DNA of 64,000 nt, from the NCBI GenBank assembly GCA_037952775.1, contig JBANAY010000003.1:1550001-1614000 (forward strand), in the 5' to 3' direction. Made by a program: the position numbers and the translations under genes. This stretch comes from Clonostachys chloroleuca. Lineage: Eukaryota > Ascomycota > Sordariomycetes > Hypocreales > Bionectriaceae. Each line of letters starts with the position of its first letter. Within the stretch, counting starts at the first letter, position 1. The notes under the pieces are model-generated. The model had not been told where the DNA came from. It ran no database searches and saw only the letters and a program-made list of their open reading frames with translations. Below, piece by piece: positions 10,772 through 24,228 of this stretch.

Positions 10772-13700
10772 TCCCCGTTGGAAGCATCAAGAAACGAGTA
10801 GCAGCCAATGGACGGTACACGTGTACCCCACTCTGATCCAAGATCTTGTGCTTATTGCCGCCGCTGTGCTCGGACACCATTGAGTGGTCGAAGTGATATG
10901 GCAGACCAGTGAGATGGAGCTATTCAACGATGCTCCAGTAAAAGGGTCTCGTAGTAGTCGATGATTGCATGTAAAAGGTTTTTTGACTCGGGTTCTCCTG
11001 ATCGACATTCTTCCGAACAGCAGGAGGTCTTAATGAATCCCACGTCCCCAATCTAAACCTTCGTGCATCGATTGGGCTGGGCAGATAAAAAGGAGGCTGT
11101 CATTCAGCGATCCGTTCGGAGTGGCATTGTTGCCTCCCTCAATTCGCCCTCGTTGCCTAGCAGCTAGCAAACATACTGCATTAACAGCAAAGTATTCTCA
11201 AAAAAACGCCCGAGAAATAATGCATTCTGGGTAGAGGTATGTAGCCACAATGCCAATTACAGTTGAAGACAATTGTCACAAGGGCGCAACAGAGGCCTTG
11301 TGCTCCCTACAAAGTGAGACTGTAATAGACAATAAAAGTACCATGATGTCCCCAATGCTGTGCTCATCAATCCGAATTGAGGGGAATTGCCGCATTGTAA
11401 GGAAATCAAGCGTGAAAGTCTTTGGCTTGTAAGGCCCAAGGCCGTCATTCTCTCTCTGGTTTTTTGCTGGTGGCGCTGACCGTTGCGCCGCGCTCCGGCC
11501 AAGCTTGCATCCGAGGGTGACTTATTGGTGATGTAGCGGACGTAATCGTCGTCGTAATCTGCAACTGTGATGCAGATCTCATCTAAGTTTGCATTTTACT
11601 CCTATTGGACAAAATAAGACTGCAGTCAGGTAGACGAATCACTGAAGAGTGTGAATAGGGAGTCGGGCCAGCGACCATCAGGCCGGCTCTGCCTATGAAG
11701 GCGAGTCTGATCCACCGGGGAGACAAATTCGTGGAGATGGTTGCGGTTGAAGGTTCCTGTGGGATACACAAGTAGGTTGCTCAATTTGAAGCGCCGAATC
11801 GTCCGTAGCTCGACGATAGTCGACAGACATTTTTGCAACTGCACCTTGGAGCTCAGAGTGTTTGCTCATAGTGAATTGGTTTCGAAAAATCGAAATGCTA
11901 CAGGTGTAGCTGAGAAGCGACAGAGAGGTTGTCTGGGAATCTAGCGAACGTGCTCGCTTTGTGTCGTTCCGGCCCAGATACCGGTGATCAACGGCCACTC
12001 ATGGTCCAGCTGAGAGAGCATGTCAAATCGGCCTCTAGATCAAAAGCGAAAGGATCAAGTAGGCTTCCCCCTGGGCCTTTGATGCTGTTATCAAAGTCTA
12101 GGTCTTGCCAGCACCGCATGCCTCATTCAATGCTTTCTCACAATAGGGCTGGCCATCTTTAGCAGGGGGCAGGCCAATATGCGACTACGCGCGGATGATA
12201 AACTCTGGGGGAATTGGAATGATGGAAATGGCGCCGTGAACAGGCGCTGTCGGTGGTCTTGCAGGCTGCCTGAAGTGACAGGGCTGACTGGTCAACGGAG
12301 AGGGAAAACCAGAACATCTGACAGCCAAGTAGGCAATTCATCGGTGAGAATGAACCTAACGTCGCCAACGTGATGAAGTGTTGGGCATGGTCGTATGTAG
12401 CTTCATGTTCTCAGCAGGTGCTAGACTCTTCTTCCAACCCAACCTAGGCGAGAACCCATAGTAAATAGAATTGAATGGACTGAACCCCATCATAATACGG
12501 TCTTCTGCCGAGGGACACCGTCAACGTGTAGTGAAACGAAGGGCGTGTTGAAATTAATTTTCAGCGCATGGAATAGTGGCTGAATCTCACCACTAACCAA
12601 TCGGACGAGGCGATTGGAGAAAGTGTCACAAAGATGCCCTTGTTGGCCAGGCTGTCGAGCAACTTAAAGTATGGAAAGAGAGAATGATGAGGTAGGTCAA
12701 GAGCAAAGCCTGAAAGGTGAGTGGCGAGGGGAGTGGCAATAACGGGCGTCATGATGCTTGGGCGTGTCAATTGAATCATTAACTCTGCAGTCCTATTGAT
12801 GTTGAAGAAACTATGAATGGTCATTAGTCGAAACCCAAATAAAAAATCAGATACGTTGAGAACGAACCTTGAGCCGTCATCAGGAAACGGCTGCCGTGTG
12901 CATTTTCATGACATATGCGCAGGCGGGGGGTGAGCGTTCATCATTGCCATAGATGCATCCGATCCCAGAGAAATTCTCGGCATTTGATGATGTAGCACTG
13001 ATCTCTCCCGCTCAAGGTTTGGACGAGACGTTTGATGAGTCTAAAGATGAGGTGGAGGATGATGCGATAACATCAAGTCTGTGAATGGCTGGGGGAAGAA
13101 GAGGCAATGTAAGGAACATGATAAAGCTTTGAGAATGGCGAGTAATAGAAATGAGAAATCAAATAGAAAGAATATCCATTAAAAGGGGGACAAGAGAGAT
13201 GTTGTGAGTGAAGAGAGACATAAAACGTAAAAGAAAAGAAAAAGGAGATGGAAAGAAAGAAAAAAAAAAAAGAAAGAAAGAAAGGGGAGAGGGTTTAAAC
13301 TTTCATATAAGCGCAGTAAGATCGTAGCAAGGGAGATGATTGGGATCATGAGAGGTCATTTTTATTTGTACAGTCAAAAGGAGAAGACGCCTGCCCGTTA
13401 GGCGTTAGCGGCAGAGTCGTCGGTGGACGTCCCGGGCAACAGGCCACCAGGTAAACCGAAGCGATAAAGCCACAGAGTGAAGGAATATAGACAGACTGAC
13501 ACAAGATCAAGTAAATGAAAAGCTTCTGGGAAGCGGATTGAGGATGAGGGGTGGAATGGGGGGCACAAGACTCATATATGCCGTATCAGGCCGCATCCCT
13601 TTGTCAGATCTTTTCCCCGACACTCTTCGACCGACCATTTGTTGCTAAGATCATAGGTCTGGGATTGGTGCCAAGCGATATATCGAGGAGAGTTTGAAAA

Positions 13701-15215
13701 CAAGCAAGCAAATGGCTTTGTTGGTGAAGCAATCGGAGAAGGTGGTTCAGACAAGCTGTAGAACATGGGGGCGAGCGTCATACATGGAAATGTTGCCACT
13801 ACCCAAACGCTGCACTACCTCGCTTACCACTCATGTTGAAGGCGGAATCCCGTCTCACAAGAGTCCTGCGGAGAAAGAGCCCATTCAGATTAACTGAAGT
13901 AGTATCTCGCCAGGCTGCTCTCCTGCTTAGTCCTCCCATAGGGCAAACTGCATGGTTGACAAGGCTCTTCTCTCGTTTTGTACTCGTGCTCAGACGGATC
14001 TAACGTCGTCCCCACGGGAAAACAGAGACACGAGACAAATCGAAGTCTCTGCCCAACCAAATTTTGCCATCAGCGCGGTTTCCATATGCTGGGAACACAT
14101 GCTTCTGCGACGTTGCAGCCGTGTGGTCTGTGCAGCGCCAGTATCAGCTCACCGTCATCAAGTACGCAATGTACCGCCCGGCAAAACCAACATAGTTATC
14201 TGCCCGCTTGAGCGTTCCTACAATGTATGCTATAGGCTTGGCTATATCGGTTGGACAGGTTGTTTCGTGAACACATACATATCGACGAATGGTGGTTTGA
14301 TACACGGAGCAACTTTTGGAGGTATGGAGACAACGAGCTCTGTGTGAACTATTCTGCCTTTGCTCACAAACCCCGCTCGCGTCCTATAAACAGGGGGTTG
14401 AGCGTGCGTACGACTCAGATGGATTGCTCTAGAGTGGCCAGGAAGACTACTCCAAGCAGAAAGATTGCCAGTTTCAGATCTGTCACGATGGCCCGACGGG
14501 ATACGATCAACGATCAACAGCGATGACTGTCAGTCCGTCCGAGACACAGCACCAACACCTCCAGCTGTTTGGCAGCAGCAGTGAAAATGTAACGTGCCTT
14601 TATGGTCCGTGCAATGATGTTTGGCTTGCCTGCCTTTTCAACATCCTGGTTCCAAAGGAAGCTTACACGTGAACACGGTCAGCTAGCGAGGGCTCACGTC
14701 TGCGGGAACCGAAGCCAGCATCCGAGCACTTCCGAGCTCGGCCGAGGCCACAATCTGACGGCGATGGTTGAACGTCGCGGTTTTGGTCGGCATACGGAGG
14801 CTCTCCGAAGACTTGAGGCGCGTGCCGGCGAAGTTGCTAACGCCGACGGAGATGGCAGGCGTCTCTCATCGTGATGAGTCATTCGTTCGGATCTCCGACT
14901 GTGGAGGGGGATCGGACTTTTGAACGCCTTATCAATCTTAGCAAAATGAGGGGAGATGGGGCTGCCGAAGTGAAATAATGGACCGTCTTCGGCAAGCTGG
15001 AGCCGTGATTAGTGAGTCGTCGTCACCGTAGCCAGTGAAGACGTGCTCTACACATGATCTAGTATCCTCTCCCCGCTAGAGGGCTGTTACTATTGGCTCT
15101 CTCCTCTGTACTTATACGTATTTATACGAAGGCTTTCCCATGCTTGAAGTACCTCACCACACCATCAATTCCAACACTACCTTGTACCAACTCTCAAATA
15201 AGTCGTAAAGACAAT
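10772..15215. other. Long intergenic stretch, no supported gene
   Basis: No intact gene is visible in 4.4 kb. A purine tract (A/G only, with A and GAAA runs) lies at about 13220-13300. On the minus strand, 13550-13400 can be read as LLDLVSVCLYSFTLWLYRF, then GLPGGLLPGTSTDDSAANA and a stop. This looks like the C-terminus of a lost membrane protein but has no upstream support. Other short frames show no family features. Confidence 0.3.
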
Positions 15216-15962
15216 ATGGCTTCAATCACCGAGTCCAAGGGTCCTGGGCCTTATGTTACCCCCAAAGAACAGGACCCCCGAACCGATGCAGTCGATGATT
15301 ACGTCAATTCCCACCTCCAGACGCCAGCCAACAACAAGTACCACAATGCTCTCGAACACATCCGTGAGAAATCGATTGCGGCAGGCCTCCCTGACATTGC
15401 ATGCTCCGCCGCCCAAGCGAAATATCTCGCCATCCAGGTCAAGATCGCGAAGGCCAAAAACATCCTAGAGCTTGGCACCCTCGGAGGCTTCAGTGCCGCC
15501 TGGATGGCCAGCGCGGGGCCGGACGTCAAGGTGACAACAGTCGAGCTCGAGGAGCACAATGCCAATGTAGCTTCCAAGAACATTGCCGAAGCAGGCCTGC
15601 AGAACCAGATCGAGATCAAACGGGGCGCAGGACTGGACGTTCTTCCCAAGCTTGTCGCCGAGGTGCAGTCGGGGCAGCGGCCAGAGTTCGATTTCATCTT
15701 CATCGATGCTGACAAGCAAAATAATCTCGCGTACTTGAACCTAGCCCTTCCCGCGAGCCGCTCAGGAACTGTCGTGATTGTTGACAACGTCGTCCGCCAG
15801 GGCAGGATTGCTTATCCCGACGAGGCGGCCAAGGATGAGCGTATCTCTGCTACGCGAAACCTGATTGAGACGATCGGCAAGGATGAGCGTCTAGACGCCA
15901 CCGTCATTCAAACAGTGGGAGAGAAGCAATACGACGGTTTCTTGTTTGCAATCAAGAAGTAG
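15216..15962 (+). CDS. SAM-dependent O-methyltransferase (class I, CCoAMT-like family)
   Basis: A 248-residue protein. The start chosen is ATG 15216 (MASITESKG); 41 codons upstream are open but contain no ATG. Family features: an N-terminal helix region; SAM motif I (ILELGTLGGFSAAWMA, about 83-97); the acidic residue of motif II (TVELEEHNANVA, about 107); the DFIFIDADKQNN metal/SAM-site block (about 157-168); a VIVDNVV strand (about 187-194); and a C-terminal DGFLFAIKK strand. Length and motif order match small bacterial-type/caffeoyl-CoA-type O-methyltransferases, which methylate catechol-like hydroxyls and need a divalent cation. The substrate cannot be told. Fungal members occur both alone and in secondary-metabolite loci. 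Single exon, intact, probably cytosolic. Confidence 0.92.
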   Translation: MASITESKGPGPYVTPKEQDPRTDAVDDYVNSHLQTPANNKYHNALEHIREKSIAAGLPDIACSAAQAKYLAIQVKIAKAKNILELGTLGGFSAAWMASAGPDVKVTTVELEEHNANVASKNIAEAGLQNQIEIKRGAGLDVLPKLVAEVQSGQRPEFDFIFIDADKQNNLAYLNLALPASRSGTVVIVDNVVRQGRIAYPDEAAKDERISATRNLIETIGKDERLDATVIQTVGEKQYDGFLFAIKK

Positions 15963-16216
15963 GCTGCCATTTCTCTTGCTTTTGGGCAGAAACACATTTT
16001 CTAGCTTAAGGATTTGAATCAAGTTCAATAAACAGGATCCGATGGAGAAAATAATTGGATTATTAAATCAATCAAACGGGATTCATGATCGTGAAAGGAA
16101 TGGACAAGGCATGAAGCCATTTAGCTACTTTCACTCCAATATATGACTCGCAATTGCAGACTAGGCCGTTGATTCGTCATTTACATTCATTACTTTTAAC
16201 ATTAATTCATACTAAT

Positions 16217-17524
16217 TCATATCCAATTCCCTCTGCCGTCAGGCCGTAAATGTACACTGCGCGGGAGTCTTGGGCTAGGCTCGACATAACTAGGCCCTTC
16301 CTCCCGATAGCAATTGATCAGACTTGGTGGGTATGTGCTCTTCGTGGTCCTATTGCTGATACTTCTCCTTGGCCGCCGGGGCGGGATGGGAGGTACAGAC
16401 AGACTCGGCAGACTCGGCAGACTCTTATTACTGTTGCAGTATATCCTCCTGCTAGTTCGTTGAGTCGGCAAGCTCTTGGAGCTAGTATTCTGAGTCTGAA
16501 AGCTCTTATTGCTATGACTGAACTTGCTCTTGTTATATTCGCCTTGTTTGTAAAAGTTCCTCTTGTTCTTTGCGGTTTTCCTGTAGGCGCGGTCCCATAG
16601 GTTGGTTCCTCGTTTTGACACGACGAGAAAGAAGATTCCAAGGCAGATGATGACTCCCCAGCCGACTACAAGTGGCCTCAAGAAATCCAAAACGGCGGGA
16701 TCTTCGAGATTCACGTATGTTGTGACGCCGAAGTAGGTTATGTCGAATGCGTGACGGAATAAGGAGAGCCCCAATACCGTAGCTAGAAGATTGAAGATCT
16801 GGCAGAAAATGTGTGTTAAAACGAATAGGCAAAATTTGATACAACAGAAATGGGCCCAAAACGTACCTTATTAAGCTCGGTGTGGCTCGTCCTCAACAAA
16901 CAGCCCGTGGAGCCTAGACAGAAACCGAAGAGCAGAATAGATAGCACAAGATCAAAGAGCCCCTTTATATCCACGGAGATATTGTTATACTGCGATATTA
17001 TGAATCGAACGGTGCTCAATATCCCGATGGCAACTAGCATAATAGTTGCCCCTATGCGTGGAAATCGAGGATTCAAGAAGCCGGATTGCTCGCCGAGGGC
17101 CAAGACGAGCTCCAGATGTGCGTACAGCGTGGTTGCCAAAGCGGGAGGCCCAAACATATTCTTCGCAGCTTCGACTTGTCGTTGGATCGTCAATAGACTT
17201 TCGGCTGTTTTCCCATTAATCCGACCGACTTGAAGTGTCATGCAGCTTTCCATCAACCAAAGGACGAACCACCTGTCAGGTATATGCATCAGTATACACC
17301 GTACAATTTCTCATATATGCAGAGATGAGAGAAGTGTCATCTTACATTGTGACGATTGCTGAGGCACCTTTAATCCATGGGATAGGGGCACGAGACTTGG
17401 CGCCTCTCTGGTGTAATTTGACGAAGAAGAGGACAGCGAGAGGAGTGCTTCCGGCCAGTGCAATAGCAATGAACCCAATATTGAGGTAGCCAAGCAGAGC
17501 GTAACCCAACGATTCTTCCGCCAT
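16217..17524 (-). CDS. Multi-spanning membrane protein, unknown family (3 exons)
   Basis: Three exons join in frame: 17524-17346, 17272-16867 and 16798-16217, giving 388 residues. Introns are 73 and 68 nt with GTAAGA/CAG and GTACGT/CAG ends. The start is ATG 17524 (MAEESLGYALLG). About six to seven hydrophobic segments are visible: YLNIGFIAIALAGSTPLAVLFF; GASAIVTMWFVLWLMESCM; IGATIMLVAIGILSTVRFII; LFDLVLSILLFGFCLGSTGCLL; IFNLLATVLGLSLF; and PLVVGWGVIICLGIFFLVV. A basic, Ser/Asn/Pro-rich cytosolic tail of about 120 residues follows. It has some likeness to fungal rhodopsin/Pth11-like integral membrane proteins, but I see no diagnostic motif, so the family is left open. No defect is seen. Confidence 0.75.
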
Positions 17525-20147
17525 TGCGAGTCTTTCAACCAATGAGAACCAAACGCCAGAAAACGAATGGATGGCGAATGGCTCTACGTCTCTTGATTTG
17601 CTCAGAGACGCGGGAAATATTTAGTTTTTTCACCAACGACGAGGTCTCCCAATCCGGATTATATCTTAGATAAGTATTGACAGGGGAGCTTACAGGTCAC
17701 CGTCAGTAGGCTCGACGCCGAAACATGAACACGCATACGAGCGAGCTCACACATCTCGTGGTAAACGACATGACGGAGATAAAGTGGAAGACGCAGGGGT
17801 TCGCCACCTGAAACCATCCCACAACCCCCAACCAGAGTCGAGTCACCTGCATACAGAGGATACCTACTGTAGCATTCTGACTGGGAGGGTGTTCAAAAAT
17901 AGGCGCCCTCTAGGATGGTGGGTTACCTCGCCAGGCACGTTTTCGTCCCTTCTCCCAAGTATATCCAATCATGCCCGTGCAACCCCCGACCGCTCCCTCG
18001 CCCCCTTGTCCTCGAAAGCATCTGAACGATTTCCAGGCCCAAGCTTCGCGCTATGACATGATCGAATCCTTTCCCGATGGTCCTTGCCCTGTTTTCCCCT
18101 GATTCCCACGCGGCGCCTAGGCCATGCCATGGACCACAGCAGGCAGCACGGACTTTTGATATGTAACTATGCAAGCTCTTTTGTTCTTGGTTGGCAGAAG
18201 AGGGAGAATCCTAAGTCCGATTGACCCATTTGGACTCGTGCAGTCAACGTGTCGTGCTCGATCCTCCAAGGAGCGGCACGGCAAAAAAGCGTCCTCCTCG
18301 CCACGTATATAGATGTGCTTTCGGTTTTTCTACAATACGACTGCATACACGCAAGGCTATCCCGAGGGATCGAGGGTCGGCAGCAGCACGGCCTCCCGTG
18401 GGAAACAGTAAGGCGATCAGGCCCCCAATGTTCATCTGCAATCGATCGTCCGTCAGCAGTCTGCCGCCTCTGGCAACAATGCCGCCCACTGCGCCTCGGG
18501 GCCAAGTTTTTGGGAGCCGGAAAAGGAACGGTACGGACAGATAATCCCTCTGCAACCCTTTTCGGTTGTCCACGTTGCCACTGTGGGAAATCTGAACCAC
18601 TATCTGGGACGGAATGCTACGTCGGCTTTCAATGGCTCGTGTGCCTCTGCTTGCTATGCCGCTGGCATCCCCTGACCCGTGCTTCCTACGCCTGATTACC
18701 AGTATCTGATCTGTGGGATGTTTTGCACTCGACTGTCCATCTTGAGCTGCCAAATCAAGAACGATCAAAAGGCGTGGCTGGCCCTATGGGGGAATATGTG
18801 TTCTTCAATTGGCAATGCCCGTCTTTGCGACGAAAATAGCTCTTATTTTTCTCGCCATTTATATATCGCGCAGAATCCATAATAGACGTTAATGTTGCTT
18901 CTACAAAAGAAATCACATGGTGCTACGTCTAAATGTTCGTTCAATGACATGCCACCGCACATCATCTGGCACTTGAGAATTACCATTTCGCCCCCTCAAA
19001 CCAACGATTCGTGCCGCTGAAAAATATGATTGAAAATTCTGCGCGGTAAAGCTCGATTGTGCCCAGAAATCCTCCTTCGGCAAAATGCATCCTCCATTGA
19101 GCGGCGTAAGCTGCCATCGCCTTCCCTGCGTCGCCTTGCCCCCTGCATGCACAGAAAGGCATATTCGGATTTCGTGAACCACTAAGCCCCCCGTATTCTC
19201 GTATGATTCATGTTTATGACTTTTTAATACTACAATTTGAATGCTGCGCCTTACCAGGACATATTGATCCTGCATGTGATAAACCTGCTTTCAGTAGAGG
19301 ATTAAACACAGCACACCATCAATCAACCCGCAGGAACATTGTCACCAGATAATTAGCCTTGGAAAGGTAGCACCACATCAGTTGTTTACTGCATCACTGA
19401 GGCAAGCAAATCCTGAGTATCAGATAGAACAGTTTATTGGCTATGCAGCCCCTAAATGCGTGGACTTTTCAAACATAGAGAATCATAGAGTTGCCATCGC
19501 GGGTTTTGGTGGCACTCATCACGAAGGTTCCTTTAAGCCAATACTACGCATCAGGTGTGAAACTGACCAGAGCGCATAGCAACCTTACCCACGTAGCAGC
19601 ATGACGGTCAACTAACTGAAACAAAAAGTCGTCGTGTTCATTTATTGATGAGGGACCAGACACATCGGCCACGCTACCATAGGTTCCCATGATCAGTTGT
19701 ATTTTCATTTCTCTTATGTAATTAACCGAGACATACGAGCCTCTTTAGACCTGATTCCTTTGGCTACTTGAACTGATATGTAGATCTAAGCAAACATCCG
19801 AGGCATAACCAAGTTTGGGGCTAGTCCTGTCGATAGACTTACAGGTGTACAAGAGAAGATAATCGCAAGTGTGCAATCAAGGTGCGACAAGAAGATCAGG
19901 GAGATCGCAAGCCATATAATTACCCGATATGTTCTATAGTGGGTACCATTAAGCAGCCGCAAGTAACTTATCAGAAGGGCAACTTTGAAGAAGCAGATTC
20001 CGAGCTGGTAGATTGGCCGACTGGCGTAGTTAGCACGAGTGTACAGGACAAGATCTTCTCGGGGTCTCAGTGAAAGTGGTAATCCCAGACCATACCTAGT
20101 TTCTGTTATGCAAATCAGTCAACAATCTAAGTTACGGAAATAGGGGC
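17525..20147. other. Intergenic, no supported gene
   Basis: Overlapping open frames at 18.2-18.8 kb on both strands (up to 174 codons) have no recognisable domain, no consistent frame and no splice structure. I regard them as chance. The rest is featureless. Confidence 0.35.
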
Positions 20148-20420
20148 CTAAGCGAAAGCTCCAAGGGGCTGTGAGCTGCAAGAGATGGTCCGAGACACAT
20201 AGGATGTCAAGGATAACGCACGGACTATTAAAATAGCAGAATACGCCAATGCGAAAATCGTAGACAAAGCAGATACATAGTCATCTGAGGCGAATCCACG
20301 AGCCTGAGAACGGATATAAAGGCACCTGCCAACAACAGCCACCACGATCGCGGACTGCGCAGACGGTAATGATAGTCGGATACTTGAAATCCGCTTCGAC
20401 CTTCGGCGGTGCGTGTGAAA
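20148..20420 (-). pseudogene. Fragment of a Pth11-like (fungal rhodopsin-type) membrane receptor
   Basis: The minus strand reads a membrane helix (AQSAIVVAVVGRCLYIR), then ARGFASDDYVSALS and another helix (IFALAYSAILIVRALS). A helix, R-rich turn, G-x-DD-Y and next helix is the usual start of the fungal rhodopsin/Pth11-like domain. Upstream residues are in another frame, and downstream nothing continues past the stop at 20148. A truncated relic. Confidence 0.5.
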
Positions 20421-21503
20421 CCCAGCCCATTACGACGAGATCGAATTAAAGAGGCAGTGCTTCATGAACAAATATGGCGAAGAGGGCATGCATATGTTTA
20501 CGACGGTAGATTGAGTTTAAAGGCACCGAGGCCTACCCAAGCAGCAGTCCAAAGAGATCTATCGAACTTGTATGGCATCAGAGGACGGGCCAAGGACATA
20601 CCCCATCTCTACATGATATGATATGCGATCACATAGTTCCGAAGTCAATCTCCTCTCCACTTGCCGCCCATTCAATCGGCTCGCAAGGAGAGCTGGAAGT
20701 CGAAAGCTGCCTCATCTTCATGCTTATCCACCAGCAATCGAAGATCAAATTATTATCTCGCCTTGCCCGGCACTGGGATGCTACTAGCACCCACATCCCT
20801 CTTCCGCGGCGGGGTCAGCACCCGGATTGAGAAGTGATTACTACGCTATTCATTCACAATACAGCGTTTGTCCCTGAGATATCACATTAGTGTTATTCTC
20901 TCACATACAAGAAGTGGCTCATTACGGTATGGCGCCAGGGCGGACGATAATCCAGAGGTTAACATCACCCGCCAAGAAAATATTACTCGAGTCTTAATCA
21001 CCATTAACATCCTTGGAGGCAACTTCAAATTATGAGAATAAAAGCAGCCTAGGCAATGTGTGAGCACTATAATCGACTTGTCCTCCACCGCCTCCATGCA
21101 TGAGTGTGGCATCTTCCCGCGATGCCGAGACAACTTCCAAAAGAAGGTCGCATACCCGAATAGCCATACAATCGGCCATCGAAATTATGCTTATTTAGTG
21201 TCTGCCGGAGGATCTTGGTTCTGAAGGTCATCTTTTAAATCACAGACTTTCCGTCGATCCTAGTGCCACAAGATTCAGCTTACATACCAATCTGTACGAT
21301 ACAATTACGAATCTACGAGGGGTTTGTCCAAGCGTTATTTTCTTATTTTACTACAGGCTGCTAATCAAATTTCCTTCATCACATCTCTCTCTCTCTGCTG
21401 TGATACTGCCAGCCCAAATTTCAATGTGCTTTTTCTGCGGACGCCTTCCTTTAGCAAGAACAAAAGCTTGCGGTGGCATCCCTATAGAGCCTCACTGATC
21501 GTC
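20421..21503. other. Intergenic, no supported gene
   Basis: Short frames only. A CT-rich run (tctctctctctctg) lies about 110-120 bp before the MFS start and could be part of its former promoter. Confidence 0.3.
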
Positions 21504-23369
21504 ATGTCAGACGAGAACGACACTCATACGGCCACGGAGTCTATAAGTCGGACCTACTTCAGCTCCAAGAACTACAAAGATGTGGACACTGCTTGGGAAT
21601 TCTTGAACAGGCACCGAGGCACTACGACAGCAGAGGATGCTGGTACTGTGGACATCACTGCTTTGCGGCGTAAGATTGATTGGCATATCGTGCCTCTCAT
21701 GTTTGCCTGCTATCTCATGTAGTTCTTAGACAAGGTTATCCTGAACGTTCGTATTCTTCCGATCCCACCCAAACTGATACATGATAGTGGCGTGCCGACT
21801 GACCAGCGTTAATTACCTAAACGTGTATAGTATGCTGCTGTCATGGGACTCAGACAAGATCTTGATCTTCAGGGCAACGATTTCTCGGATATCGCCGCAT
21901 TCTTATTCTTCGGGCTCTTGGGCTTCGAGGTAGTCAATAGTATACAATCTCACCCCCGTTGCTTCCGGATTATGAAAGCATTCTGACCTAGCCAAATGTT
22001 CTTTCTCCGGGTAGTTCCGGCGCCAAATGGCTAGGATTAAACGTCACCTTATGGGGTGTTGCTACTGCATGTGGTGCTGCCTCTCACAACTACCAAACCC
22101 TCCTTGTCACTCGTGTGTTCTTGGGCATGTTCGAGGCCACCATCGGCCCCTCTCTCATGCTTATTAGCAGCCAATGGTACACCAAGTCAGAGCAAGCTCC
22201 CACGTTTTCTTTCTGGTACACAGGTCTGGGTATTGGTCAAATTCTTGGGGGTGCTATCTCTTATGGTTTCCAACACATTGCGCCAGGACAAACAAGTCTG
22301 GAGGGCTGGCGTATCATGTTTGTCACCTTGGGTTGCGTCACTGTCATAATTGGTCTCTCTACCGCCATATTCATCCCTGACACACCTATGCAGGCCGGTT
22401 GGCTATCGGACGCTGACAAAGTCGCACTATTACAGCACATAAGCATTAATCAGACAGGAATCCAAAGCAGAGAGTTCCGGCCCAAGGAAATTCTCGAGGC
22501 ACTATGCGATTCGCAGTTGTATCGCATGCTGCTTTCGGTTGTTCTGGTTCGTAATTCTTTTCGAAAGTCAGCTAGTTTTCCGTCTAACCATCTTCCTCGC
22601 CAGCTGTCTGTTTCTAGGGGGTTGTTACCACGTACTCGGCCGCCCTAATCGCCAACTTAGGCTATGATTCAAAGCATGCCGCATTAATAAACATGCCCTC
22701 TGGGGCTGTCAGCATCTTCTTTACGCTTCTTGTTGGACTTGGTGTGCGGAAGCAATCCCATCGTTGAGCGTGGATCACTGGATGTCTCATCCCTGTGTAT
22801 GTCACCATTCTGTAGAGAGTGCTTCTACTCTTTCCTATGAGCTAATATACCGTTCTTTAGTATAATTGGTGGCGCTCTAATGTCCTTTTTGCCGGTAACC
22901 AATCGAAACGGAATTCTCGCCGGTCTTTATCTCGTCAATGCCGTGGTAGCACTCCTGGCGATATTCTACAATGTATGCTCTGCCTTATGCCCGACACCAT
23001 GCTCTACATCGCCACCAAACCTCATCTTGCCAACCATTGCCTCGTTAGTGGACTGCTGCCAACTTTGGCGGTGCTACTAAGCGCGCATTTGCAGCCGCCA
23101 CCGTAAGCGGTAGCTTTTCACTCGGCAACATTATAGGGCCGCAGACATTCCAGTCTCGCGATGCGCCGGACTTCCATCCAGCGAAACTAGCTGTGATGAG
23201 CACGCAGGCCGGGTGTGCGGTTAAGACGTTTGCCCTCTTTCTCTATTATATATGGCAGAACAAGAGACGTTGGAGCCGAGCCGAGCAGAGGGAAAGCGAT
23301 TTCCTTTCTCCAGAAGTTTGGTCAACGATGAATGACAAGGAGAACAAGCAGTTCCGATATATCTACTGA
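21504..23369 (+). pseudogene. MFS transporter of the allantoate permease (Dal5-like) family, disabled
   Basis: Starts at ATG 21504 with the usual cytosolic N-terminus and 'LRRKIDWHIVPLMFACYLM'. It ends at TGA 23367-23369 with a cytosolic tail. Typical blocks are RVFLGMFEATIGPSLMLISSQWYTK and GLGIGQILGGAISYG in the N-half, and NWTAANFGGATKRAFAAA and LGNIIGPQTFQ in the C-half. Introns can be traced at 21747-21830, about 21930-21990, about 22545-22614, about 22798-22860 and about 22971-23060. Disabling changes: TAG at 21720-21722 where the family has Gln before FLDKVILN; a 1-nt frameshift near 22020 between FFLRVVPAP and KWLGLN; and TGA in place of the Trp before AWITGC at about 22765. Originally it would have imported small anionic or nitrogenous compounds. 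Not functional as read. Confidence 0.8.
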
Positions 23370-24228
23370 CTGGGGGTATCCAGTCCTGATACCTACCCTA
23401 TAGCTATCCAATCTCACCGTGATCTCCATATCACTGATAACATTATATATATGTATATTGCTATGAGGAACTCAATGAATACGGGGACATATCATATGGT
23501 AGAGCTATACCTATAATCGTTATTAGATGGCCTGTTAAGAGAGATGGAAATCATTCTAAGATAAAATATGATCAGACCACAATGTAAACTTCCAATCATG
23601 AGGATTAAAAACTATCAATGATCTCTCAATCTTTGACTAGTGATCTAGATTTTTACCAATGTGGGCTCAAATCATATAACCTACGAGGGTCGCTGTTTAA
23701 TATTTCAGTCGGCTGTGCTCTCTCTCATCTGATGTAAGTCCTTGGTGATGGTATACTCAGACCAGCATGCCCATGGCCAAGGCCTTCAATGTTCCCCACC
23801 AGTCATTTCATATCCCAGCAGATCGATCGCTAAACTCGGGCCGTAGACCGCGCTAATGTACTAACTACCTATGTTAGCTCCCTTCTTGGTAGCCAGTCAT
23901 TCTAACAAGCCTTCGTCCAAGTAATGTCCTATGTGATCGAAAGTACCATTTGTAGTCACCATTTGTTGAAATGTCAGCCAGTAGAGCCGAGTTTTGTACC
24001 CGCTCTTTATTTTCCTTTGCCAGTTTCTCCTTCCTTTCCAAGTCAACGTGTTAAAGGCTGGCCGGGCATACGCAAGATTGAGCCAATTGCCTCGTACCAC
24101 TACATTCCAGCCCGTCCAAAATTACGTGTTTAGAGACATTGATGCTGTGTACATCAGTACACGTGCCATTCACCCGTGGCTCCGAGATTCAGCTCGTCTC
24201 CCTTTGCTCAGACAAGTTAACGACCATC
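23370..24228. other. Intergenic, AT-rich, no gene seen
   Basis: AT-rich sequence between two pseudogenes on the same strand. No open frame worth reporting. Confidence 0.4.

Noticed and set aside
12561..12824. Minus frame with a faint glycosyltransferase-like stretch (FKLLDSLANKGIFVT)
   Set aside because: Only about 20 residues resemble the family, and nothing on either side continues it.
13220..13300. Purine tract as a possible gene or element
   Set aside because: Simple low-complexity sequence without repeats of a defined unit or coding potential.
13400..13550. Possible C-terminal exon on the minus strand (YSFTLWLYRFGLPGG)
   Set aside because: Looks protein-like but has no upstream exon or known family; kept only as a note.
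18167..18768. Overlapping long frames on both strands
   Set aside because: No domain, no consistent coding frame, no splice signals that extend them.
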